Assembly: GCA_032027165.1 (NCBI GenBank)
Contig: JAVSMO010000001.1
Span: 1,476,253-1,540,252 of the forward strand
Source: Denitratisoma sp.
GTDB taxonomy: Bacteria; Pseudomonadota; Gammaproteobacteria; Burkholderiales; Rhodocyclaceae
Direction: 5' to 3'
DNA length: 64,000 bases
The notes below the pieces were generated by a model. It had not been told where the DNA came from and searched no databases. It saw nothing but the letters and a program-made list of their open reading frames with translations. Both the position numbers and the translations under genes were made by a program. Positions 57,382-64,000 of this stretch are shown piece by piece. Positions within the stretch are counted from its first letter, which is position 1; every line of letters starts with the position of its first letter.

Positions 57382-58358
57382 ACACCCGCCTCCTCTTCGT
57401 CTCCAAGGGCGAGGACGCCTCCTCGACGCGCTACCGCGCGCTGCAGTTCTTCCCGCTCTGGCGAGCGGCCGGCTTCACGCCGGCGCACGTCACCGCCTCC
57501 GGCGGCCTCCGCGCCACGCTCGACATGCTGCGGCAGGCAAGGCGCGCCGACGTGGTGGTCGTGCTGCGCAAGACCTTCCCCGCCGCCCTGCTCTGGCTGC
57601 TGCGGCGGGCGGCGCGCCGCCTCGTCTTCGATTTCGACGACGCCATCTTCTGCAACACCGACGGCACGCCCTCGCGCACGCGCATGGCGCGCTTCGCCGC
57701 GATGGCGCGGGCCTGCGACCACGTCTTCGCCGGCAATGCCTTCCTCGCCGGCCATGCCGCCGCCTTCAATCCGGCGGTGACGCTGGTTCCCACCTGCGTC
57801 GATGCGGCGCGCTACCGCGTCGAGGCGGACAAGCCGGCCGATTCGCTTGACCTGGTGTGGATCGGCAGCCATTCGACGCGCAAGTACCTGGCCGAGGCGA
57901 TGCTGTGGCTGAAGGTGGCGGCCGACGCGGTGCCCGGCCTGCGCCTGAAGATCATCGCCGACTTCGACCTGCCCGGCTGCGGCGTGACGACGCTGCCGGT
58001 GGCCTGGCGCGCCGAGTCGGAGGCGCAGGAGCTGGCCGCCTCGCACATCGGCATCGCGCCGATGCGCAACGACGACTGGAGCCGCGGCAAGTGCGCGCTG
58101 AAGGTGCTGCAGTACATGGCGGCCGGCCTGCCGGTGGTGTCGTCGAAGGCCGGCGCCAATGCCGAGGTGATCGTCGAGGGCGAAACCGGATTTCTCGTAT
58201 CCACGACTGCGGAATGGGCGGCGCGCATCGCGCAACTCGCCGGGGACGGCAAACTGCGCCGGCGCCTGGGGGAAGCGGGGCGCCGTCTCGTGGAGACTGA
58301 CTATTCCATCGAGGCGGTGTTCGGGCGGCTGCGCTCGGTCGTCGCGTCCCTGCGCTAG
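57378..58358 (+). CDS. GT4-type glycosyltransferase
   Basis: The 326-aa protein lacks an obvious Kdo- or WaaG-type N-terminus but has STRYRALQFFPLWRAAG near the start and the donor-site region KCALKVLQYMAAGLPVVSSKAGANAEVI typical of GT4 enzymes. It probably adds a sugar to LPS or another surface glycan. A near-match of the repeated word (GACTGACTAT) is at 58295-58304. It converges with the membrane protein gene, with 4 bp of overlap. Confidence 0.75.
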   Translation: MNTRLLFVSKGEDASSTRYRALQFFPLWRAAGFTPAHVTASGGLRATLDMLRQARRADVVVVLRKTFPAALLWLLRRAARRLVFDFDDAIFCNTDGTPSRTRMARFAAMARACDHVFAGNAFLAGHAAAFNPAVTLVPTCVDAARYRVEADKPADSLDLVWIGSHSTRKYLAEAMLWLKVAADAVPGLRLKIIADFDLPGCGVTTLPVAWRAESEAQELAASHIGIAPMRNDDWSRGKCALKVLQYMAAGLPVVSSKAGANAEVIVEGETGFLVSTTAEWAARIAQLAGDGKLRRRLGEAGRRLVETDYSIEAVFGRLRSVVASLR

Positions 58359-59818
58359 GGTTGCGCCGGCACGGCAACGATCACCGCATCGCCCGCCTTG
58401 TTGGCGAAACGCTGCACGGGCTTGAGATGACGCTCTGCCAGCCACCGTTCCACTTCCACATCCTTGTGCGGCGCCTCGACGGCAACCATGTCGATGCGCT
58501 TCTGCGCCAGTTCCCGTGCCAGGGCCGGGCGGTCGAGGATAACGGTATGGGTCGTCCACCACCCCGCGTAATAGGCGAGGCGCGCATTGTCGACGCCGAT
58601 GCGCGTCGGATCCTGCAGGTTGGCGCCGAGCCAGCGCCCGGCCTCGATGATGTGCGTCTTCTTCGGCGAGAGGGATACGACGTTCGCCGCCATGGTCACC
58701 AGCGCCAGCGCCACCATCACCCCCTTCCAGCGCGGAAAGCGCTGCATCAGCAGCGCCAGGCCGGCAGCCGCCAGCGGCACAGCCAGCAGGTTGAGCAGGC
58801 TGACGTAGCGGCCGACGAGGAAGAACTGATGCGTGACGAAGGCAACCAGCACCAGCAGGTAGGCTAGGAAGGACCAGGGCAGCGGCTGCCAGCGCGAGAG
58901 GACGGCTCGCACTGGTTGGCGGGCAAAGGCGTAGCCCAGTGGCACGATGAGCACGCCGGCCATCTTGATGAACTTCACCGGAATGATGGAAAGCAGGCCG
59001 AAGAAGAGGATGTACGCGGCTTCCTCGCGCGAGTACTTGCTGAGCACCGACTCGGTCATCCGTCCGGCCGCTTCGGAAAGAAACCGCAACTTGTGCAGCG
59101 GATTGGCGGCTTCGAGATAATAAACCACTCGATTCGGCGGCACGACCAGGCCGCTGCCGACAAGCAGGCCCGCCAGGACCGCACCCGCCAGCGGCAGGCA
59201 GCCGATCATGAGTATGCGACGTAGACGTTGCCCCGCCGGCGCGGCAAAGGCCTGCCACAGCATCAGTGCCGGATAGAAAGCCACCGCCTCGAGGCGGAAC
59301 AGCGCGGCAGCGGCCAGTGCAAGCTGGCAGGCCAGCGCTTCCCTCCAGCGGTGCGAGTCCTCCCAGCGCATCGCCAGCCAGAACGCCAGCATGCAGAAGA
59401 ACCAGAAGCCGTATTCCCGTAGCAGTTCGTTGCGATAGCCGTTGTAGGCCGGCATGGCCAGCACGACCAGGCAGGCCGCCCAGGCGGCTTCCGGAAGGCG
59501 GTTGCGCGTGATGGCGACGAGCAGGCTGCAGGCACCCGCCAGAAAGAAGGCGTTGAGCAGATGCCCGGCCGTCTCCGGTGACAGCCCCGTCAGAGCCGAG
59601 AGGCCGGCCATCAGGATAGAGAGGAACTGCCAATCGAAACGGAGGGCGGAAGTTCCCGCACCTTGGTCGAGCATCGAGCGCGCTGCTTCGACGTAGTAGA
59701 TCGCGTCACGGTTGAGGAGGGTACCTCTGAGCGCGGTCCATGACAGCAGCAGGCTGCCGACGAACGCCACCCACACCGGGCCGATTGCCCGCACCCGCGC
59801 CGACCATTGCGATGTCAT
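58355..59818 (-). CDS. Polytopic membrane protein, glycosyltransferase-39-like
   Basis: The 487-aa protein has about eleven hydrophobic segments. An early loop (TLLNRDAIYYVEAARSML) resembles the first periplasmic loop of polyprenyl-phosphate-dependent glycosyltransferases (PMT/ArnT). The soluble C-terminal tail of about 100 residues is periplasmic in such enzymes. Substrate is not assigned. Its ATG overlaps the stop of the ArnT-like gene upstream. Confidence 0.55.
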   Translation of the reverse strand: MTSQWSARVRAIGPVWVAFVGSLLLSWTALRGTLLNRDAIYYVEAARSMLDQGAGTSALRFDWQFLSILMAGLSALTGLSPETAGHLLNAFFLAGACSLLVAITRNRLPEAAWAACLVVLAMPAYNGYRNELLREYGFWFFCMLAFWLAMRWEDSHRWREALACQLALAAAALFRLEAVAFYPALMLWQAFAAPAGQRLRRILMIGCLPLAGAVLAGLLVGSGLVVPPNRVVYYLEAANPLHKLRFLSEAAGRMTESVLSKYSREEAAYILFFGLLSIIPVKFIKMAGVLIVPLGYAFARQPVRAVLSRWQPLPWSFLAYLLVLVAFVTHQFFLVGRYVSLLNLLAVPLAAAGLALLMQRFPRWKGVMVALALVTMAANVVSLSPKKTHIIEAGRWLGANLQDPTRIGVDNARLAYYAGWWTTHTVILDRPALARELAQKRIDMVAVEAPHKDVEVERWLAERHLKPVQRFANKAGDAVIVAVPAQP

Positions 59819-61299
59819 TGCGCCCTCCCCGCCTCGGCAGCTTTTCCGGCCGAGGCAAACACCTGCATCGTCGCCTTTCCGCCGGCGTCGGTCGGCCAGC
59901 GGAACACTTCCTTCAATGCCGGGCCGCCCGGTCCGAGCAGCCGCGGGAAGTCCTCCGGCGATTCCACCGCCAGCAGGACCGGCGCCGTGCCGTTCGCCAG
60001 GCGCAGCGCCTCCTCTTCGCCTATCCAGGTGTGGAAGGTGCCGAGGCCGAGCTGCAGCGTGACCGGCGTGTCGAGATGGTGGATCCGTTTCACGTCGAGG
60101 CCGCTGGCGGCCAGCGCACGGGCGGCGCGCTCCGCCGCGACGGTGTAGCGCACTTCCTCGCTGTCGCGCGCGGCCTTGTCATGATAGGTCCACCAGGCGC
60201 CGGCGAGGAAGAACAAAGTCAGTCCCGCCAGGACGGCGGCCATCGGACGTCGGCCGTGCCGTTCGGACAACCCCGCCAGTTCGCGTCCGGCGAGCAGCGC
60301 CGCCGCCGGCCACAGCGGCAGCAGCAGGTCGCCCCGGTGGTGCGAGGCCAGCGAGAAGAGGACGATGCCGCCGACGACCCAGCAGAAGAGGAAGCGCTCG
60401 AAGCGGCGCGCAGCGATATCCGCAGCGGGATGGCGGACGATGCGCCACAGGGCGTACAGCGCGAACAGGCTGAAGGGCAGGAAGCGCAGGATGAAATAGA
60501 GCGTCGGCCTGGGCAGGTTGCGGCCGGGATAGCCCTCCTTGCCGACGCCCGCCGCCTGGCCGACCAGCTCCTGGAAGAACAGCTTGTCCACGAGCGGCTG
60601 CCCGGCGGAGACGATGGCCGGCACCAGCCAGCCCAGCGTCAGCAGCAGGAACACGGCGACGCCGGCCCAATGCGCGCCGGCCGGGCGCGGCGTGACCGGA
60701 TCGCTGCGCCGCTCCCAGAACCAGGCCAGCAATCCCATGGCGGCCAGCACCAGGCCGAGCGGCCCCTTGATCAGGGTGGCCAGGGCCGCCCAGAACCAGA
60801 ACGGCGTCCAGCCGCCGCCACGTTCCCAGGCGCGCTGCGCGGCGAAGGCGCCCAGCGCGACGGCCAGCGCGAACAGCGCATCGGTGCGCACCAGCGCGAT
60901 GTGCTTGGACATCATCGGCGCCATCACCACGGCGAACCCCGCCAGTCCGCCCGCCAGGATGCCGTAGCGCCGCCGCCCGACCTCGAGGACGAGCAGCGCC
61001 ATGGCCAGCACCGCCAGGGCCGACGGCAGGGCCAGGGTCAGGCGGTTGATGCCGCCGATTTCCGCGAAGGCGGCGGCGATCCAGGTGTGCAGCGGCGGCT
61101 TCGACATGATGCGGCCGCGGATGTCCTGCTGTACCAGCCAGTGGCCCTCCCAGACCACATCCATGACGTAGCCGACGTTGCGGTCCTGCGCGTCGGCTTC
61201 GAGGTTGGACGGTCCGGCGAGGCGAAGCGCGAAGAGCGCCAGGACCAGCGCTGCCAGCAGGACGCGCCAGGCCCGCGGCCGGTTCCAGGCACCGCCCAT
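59815..61299 (-). CDS. ArnT/PMT-like polyprenyl-phosphate-dependent glycosyltransferase
   Basis: The 494-aa protein has about twelve membrane helices. The first loop contains NLEADAQDRNVGYVMDVVWEGHWLVQQD and PPLHTWIAAAF, with the catalytic Asp expected in the first acidic cluster, as in ArnT. It may transfer aminoarabinose or another sugar from undecaprenyl phosphate to lipid A or a glycan. It contains AAAGTCAGTC at 60215-60224. The start ATG overlaps the VTT-protein stop. The extension to 61824 in the same frame is not coding. Confidence 0.75.
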   Translation of the reverse strand: MGGAWNRPRAWRVLLAALVLALFALRLAGPSNLEADAQDRNVGYVMDVVWEGHWLVQQDIRGRIMSKPPLHTWIAAAFAEIGGINRLTLALPSALAVLAMALLVLEVGRRRYGILAGGLAGFAVVMAPMMSKHIALVRTDALFALAVALGAFAAQRAWERGGGWTPFWFWAALATLIKGPLGLVLAAMGLLAWFWERRSDPVTPRPAGAHWAGVAVFLLLTLGWLVPAIVSAGQPLVDKLFFQELVGQAAGVGKEGYPGRNLPRPTLYFILRFLPFSLFALYALWRIVRHPAADIAARRFERFLFCWVVGGIVLFSLASHHRGDLLLPLWPAAALLAGRELAGLSERHGRRPMAAVLAGLTLFFLAGAWWTYHDKAARDSEEVRYTVAAERAARALAASGLDVKRIHHLDTPVTLQLGLGTFHTWIGEEEALRLANGTAPVLLAVESPEDFPRLLGPGGPALKEVFRWPTDAGGKATMQVFASAGKAAEAGRAQ

Positions 61300-62033
61300 C
61301 AGGGTTCTCCCGGGCTGCTGCCCCGCTTGCGCCAGCGCCAGAGCAGGAAGGCGCCGACCAGGAGCACGATGCCGGCGGCGACCAGCTTGCCGATGCCGTC
61401 CATCGCCTTCTCGTCGACGACGCCGCTGCCGATGAGCACGGCGATGATGCCCTGCGGCAGGTAGCCGATGAAGGTGCCGACGAGGAACGCGCGCGCACTG
61501 ACCTGGCTCAGCGCCAGCCCGCTGTTGATCATCACGCTGGTGAGCGGCAACTGGCGGATCAGCACCACCGCCTTCACCGAGGAGCGCACGCGGAAGGCGC
61601 GGCCGACGAGGCGGTGGCGGCCGAAATGACGCTCGAACCAGGCGCGTCCGCCGTGGCGCACGGCCCAGAATGTCAGCCCGGAGCCGGCAACGGCGCCGAC
61701 CTGGGCGAGCAACAGCCCCTGCCAGAAGCCGAAGGCCAGGCCGCCGAGGACATAGAAAATCAGCCGCGGCGCGCCGGCGGCAACCAGGCCGAAGACCAGC
61801 ATGACATAGACGACTTCGGCCCACAGGTCGTCGCCGGCGAGGAAGGCGCGCAGCCGGTGGATGTCGCGCACCAGGGCGCCGACGGGAGTGAAGTAGAGCA
61901 GCACGAAAGCCGCAGCCGCAGCCACGAGGAGCATCAGGAGACGGCGCAGCTCCTTGCCGAAGCCGGGCGCCACCGCTTCGAGTTCGATGCCGTCCCCTGT
62001 GCCTTCCGGGATGTCCTCCCCGGACTGGCTCAT
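61299..62033 (-). CDS. TVP38/TMEM64 (VTT/DedA-like) family membrane protein
   Basis: The 244-aa protein has a cytoplasmic N-terminal stretch of about 30 residues, then a VTT domain with re-entrant GLAFGFWQGLLLAQVGAVAGSGLTFWAVR and the amphipathic segment VLIRQLPLTSVMINSGLALSQV. Related proteins affect lipid scrambling and undecaprenyl-phosphate recycling. It is cotranscribed with glycosyltransferases, which fits a lipid-carrier role. Its stop overlaps the next start, and its start overlaps the upstream gene's stop. Confidence 0.75.
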   Translation of the reverse strand: MSQSGEDIPEGTGDGIELEAVAPGFGKELRRLLMLLVAAAAAFVLLYFTPVGALVRDIHRLRAFLAGDDLWAEVVYVMLVFGLVAAGAPRLIFYVLGGLAFGFWQGLLLAQVGAVAGSGLTFWAVRHGGRAWFERHFGRHRLVGRAFRVRSSVKAVVLIRQLPLTSVMINSGLALSQVSARAFLVGTFIGYLPQGIIAVLIGSGVVDEKAMDGIGKLVAAGIVLLVGAFLLWRWRKRGSSPGEP

Positions 62034-62779
62034 CTGCCGGGCCCTTGCCCGCTTCCGTCCCCGACCCGCTCGGCCGGCACCCCGCGCGCTGCGAACCAGC
62101 GCACGCCGAAGCAGTCGCGGATGCCGCGCCAGAGACGGTTGTGCACGCCGTATTTGGAGACGCCGCGCAGGCGCGGACGATGGTTCACCGGGGACTCGGA
62201 GACCGTAAAGCCCTTGCTGCGCAACAGCGTGGGCATGAAGCGGTGCAGGCCGTTGAACACCGGCAACTCGCGCGTGCAGGCGGCGCGCACCACGCGCACG
62301 CCGCAGCCGCTGTCGGTGACGCGGTCGCCGGTCGCCCAGTTCCGGAAGCCGTTGCCGACGCGGGAGGACAACTTGCGGATGAAGTTGTCCTGGCGCTTGG
62401 CGCGTACGCCGGTGACGCAGTCGACGCCGAGCCGGCGCGCTTCATCCAGCATGTGCGGCAGGTCGGCCGGATCGTTCTGGCCGTCGCCGTCGAGGGTGCC
62501 GACCCACTCGCCGCGCGCGGCGCGGAAGCCGGTCGCCACGGCGGCGCTCTGGCCGAAGTTGCGGCGGTGGCGCAGGCTGCGCACGACGCCGGCGGTTTCG
62601 GAAGTCAGTCGCTGCAGCACGGCGGGACTGTCATCGCTGCTGGCATCATCGACGAAGATCACTTCGTAGGATTCCGTCCTGCCCTGAAAGGCGGCCTGGA
62701 TCTCGCGCACCATCGGCTCGATGTTCTCCGCCTCGTTGTAGACGGGAATCACGATGGAGAAAAACGGGGGGGTCTGCAT
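62030..62779 (-). CDS. GT2 polyprenyl-phosphate sugar synthase (DPM1/ArnC-like)
   Basis: The 249-aa GT-A enzyme has SIVIPVYNEAENI, VDDASSD and LDGDGQNDPADLP, the last with the metal-binding DxD equivalent. It lacks the two C-terminal membrane helices of ArnC, so it is of the soluble DPM1 type. It likely makes the polyprenyl-phosphate sugar used by the ArnT-like enzyme two genes downstream. A 9-of-10 match of the repeated word is at 62601-62610. Confidence 0.8.
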   Translation of the reverse strand: MQTPPFFSIVIPVYNEAENIEPMVREIQAAFQGRTESYEVIFVDDASSDDSPAVLQRLTSETAGVVRSLRHRRNFGQSAAVATGFRAARGEWVGTLDGDGQNDPADLPHMLDEARRLGVDCVTGVRAKRQDNFIRKLSSRVGNGFRNWATGDRVTDSGCGVRVVRAACTRELPVFNGLHRFMPTLLRSKGFTVSESPVNHRPRLRGVSKYGVHNRLWRGIRDCFGVRWFAARGVPAERVGDGSGQGPGR

Positions 62780-62824
62780 GGGCTGCCGGGCAAAAAATGC
62801 GAATGATACAGGAAGAACAGGGGC

Positions 62825-63748
62825 TTAGAGCGCCGCCCCATCGAGCAGGCGGCCAAAGCGGCGGTAGTCCTCGGGCAATGGCGTGCGCAGGCGGCTCATC
62901 AGCTGCGCGCCCAGCACGCGCGGCAGTAGCCAGGGCCGCCTGCGGCGCATGCGCCGCCAGAAGCGCTTGAGGTAGCGGCGGAAATGGCGGCGGACATCCT
63001 CCTCGGCAATGAGGCCGGGATGCTCGGCGAGGAACTTGCCGAAAGTGTGGAACTGCGCGCCGAGCATGCGCACGCGCCGGCGCAGGGTGTTGCCGGGATG
63101 CTTGCGGTAGCCGGCCAGCACTTCCGGCACGCGGGCGATGGCGTAGCGGGCCGACAGGCGCAGCCAGCAGTCGATGTCCTCCAGCGCCAGGTTGCGGTCG
63201 AAGCCGCCCTCGGCCAGGAAGGTTTCCCGTCGCAGTGCGACGGTCGGGTTGACGATGAAGTTGTCGTCCAGGAACAGGGCGCGCCACGCCGCGCGGTCCG
63301 GCCCCGGCGCCGGGCGCGGTTTCTGCCGGCGGCGCACGACGGGCCGGCCGTGCGCGTCGATGGTGTCCGCATCGGCATGCACCAGCGCCAGATCGGGACA
63401 ATCCCAGTCGGCGATGGCTTGCTGGATGCGGGCGACCTTCTCCGGATAGAGCACGTCGTCCGAGCCGAGCAGGTGCACCCATTCGCCCTGGCAGGCGGCG
63501 ATGCAGGCATTCGAGGCGGCGCTGACGCCCTGGTTCCCCTGGCGCTCCAGCACGATGCGACGGAAGCGCGCGCGGCGCGGCTCGAGAAAGCGGCGGGCGA
63601 CCTCCAGCGTGTCGTCCTGCGAGCCGTCGTCGATCAGCACCAGTTCCAGTTCCGGATAGGTCTGGGCGTAAACGGAGGCCAGGCAGGCCTCGATGAAGGC
63701 GGCATGGTTGTAGGCGGGGATGGCGACGCTGACGAGGGGGAGGGCCAT
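62825..63748 (-). CDS. GT2 family glycosyltransferase
   Basis: The 307-aa enzyme starts MALPLVSVAIPAYNHAAFIEA with VLIDDGSQDDT and LGSDDVLYPEK, the GT-A donor-site acids. FLAEGGFDRNLALEDIDCWLRL contains the conserved ED catalytic-base region. It is likely to extend a surface glycan; donor and acceptor are unknown. The ATG at 63748 is preceded by a G-rich stretch. An in-frame extension upstream to 63856 is not family-like. Confidence 0.8.
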   Translation of the reverse strand: MALPLVSVAIPAYNHAAFIEACLASVYAQTYPELELVLIDDGSQDDTLEVARRFLEPRRARFRRIVLERQGNQGVSAASNACIAACQGEWVHLLGSDDVLYPEKVARIQQAIADWDCPDLALVHADADTIDAHGRPVVRRRQKPRPAPGPDRAAWRALFLDDNFIVNPTVALRRETFLAEGGFDRNLALEDIDCWLRLSARYAIARVPEVLAGYRKHPGNTLRRRVRMLGAQFHTFGKFLAEHPGLIAEEDVRRHFRRYLKRFWRRMRRRRPWLLPRVLGAQLMSRLRTPLPEDYRRFGRLLDGAAL

Positions 63749-63852
63749 CCCCCCATCCCCCTTCCCATGGAAGGGGGTGACGGTCGTTCGCGGGCTGCCC
63801 CCGCTCCCTGTCTCTGACTGTGCCGCCCTTGGGACGGCCCGGCGGACGGCAC

Positions 63853-64000
63853 TCACTGCTTCTCGGCCAGCAGCATGTATTGCACGGCGACGAAGGGCTC
63901 GAGTAGGCGCGTCGGCATGTACCAGCGGCGGTAGCGTCCCTTCATGTGGCTGCCCCAGGCGCGGACAGTCCAGCCGCAGTCGCGCACGGTTTCCTCGAGG
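63853..64000 (-). CDS. C-terminal fragment of a probable SAM methyltransferase (cut by window edge)
   Basis: Only the last 48 codons are present, ending in RRWYMPTRLLEPFVAVQYMLLAEKQ before TGA. This tail resembles those of Methyltransf_11-type proteins in sugar-biosynthesis clusters, but the catalytic core lies outside the window. It is the first gene of the leftward surface-glycan unit seen here. Confidence 0.4.
   Translation of the reverse strand, partial: LEETVRDCGWTVRAWGSHMKGRYRRWYMPTRLLEPFVAVQYMLLAEKQ

Noticed and set aside
63749..63852. Small gene in the gap before the last methyltransferase fragment
   Set aside because: Reading frames there are short and low-complexity (Gly/Pro/Arg), with no ribosome-binding site. 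It is best seen as leader sequence of the downstream glycosyltransferase.

Overview
The window comes from a GC-rich Betaproteobacterium, most likely a Rhodocyclales-type aromatic degrader. The pointers are a complete aerobic benzoyl-CoA (box) gene set with a BoxR-type regulator, a branched-chain-amino-acid-type ABC transporter beside a benzoate-CoA ligase, and Betaproteobacterial housekeeping pairs such as an rpfE-like gene with recJ, prfB-lysS and mnmC/gltX. No rRNA, CRISPR array, phage or transposase gene was seen. Genus is not determinable from the sequence alone.

Layout. 1-6.2 kb: flavin/Fe-S oxidoreductases, a permease, an OsmC protein, two HExxH proteins, a flavodoxin-like protein and a short-chain dehydrogenase. 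6.2-7.8 kb: a small accessory patch with an AT-richer orphan membrane protein and a hicB-hicA toxin-antitoxin pair, flanked by a 149-bp direct repeat copied from the 3' end of the next gene. 7.8-23 kb: the benzoate region. A leftward unit runs from a DUF4863 protein through benzoate-CoA ligase, an OmpR-type two-component system and a five-gene ABC transporter to an alpha/beta hydrolase. A rightward unit is boxR-boxC-boxB-boxA. Both start from a 236-bp divergent control region at 17504-17739. Benzoate would be imported, activated to benzoyl-CoA, epoxidised by BoxAB and ring-opened by BoxC; the next enzyme (BoxZ dehydrogenase) is not in the window.

23-38 kb: a quinone reductase and hydrolase, a flavocytochrome-c-type flavoprotein, a DUF411 protein, comEC (DNA uptake channel), a chemoreceptor, lolC-lolD, an rpfE-like gene, recJ, a lipoprotein and a Gly/Ser/Thr repeat protein. 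38-47 kb: housekeeping genes including prfB with its programmed frameshift, lysS, mnmC, gltX and tRNA-Val(CAC). 47-64 kb: a lipopolysaccharide/cell-surface locus with a methyltransferase, six WaaP/InaA-like kinase domains in four genes (three fused in one protein), WaaG- and other glycosyltransferases, MsbA, an acyltransferase, two polytopic membrane proteins, a VTT-domain protein and a methyltransferase cut by the window end.

Two signals cut across gene content. First, the 10-mer GACTGACTTT (or its complement) occurs exactly 15 times, about two orders of magnitude above chance; 6 copies lie at gene ends or between genes, and the coding copies force unusual codons. It resembles a DNA-uptake or other genome-wide recognition word. 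Second, two 0.27-kb palindromic elements (2877-3146 and 24902-25175) share interior blocks but have unrelated arms that pair perfectly within each copy, so structure rather than arm sequence seems conserved.
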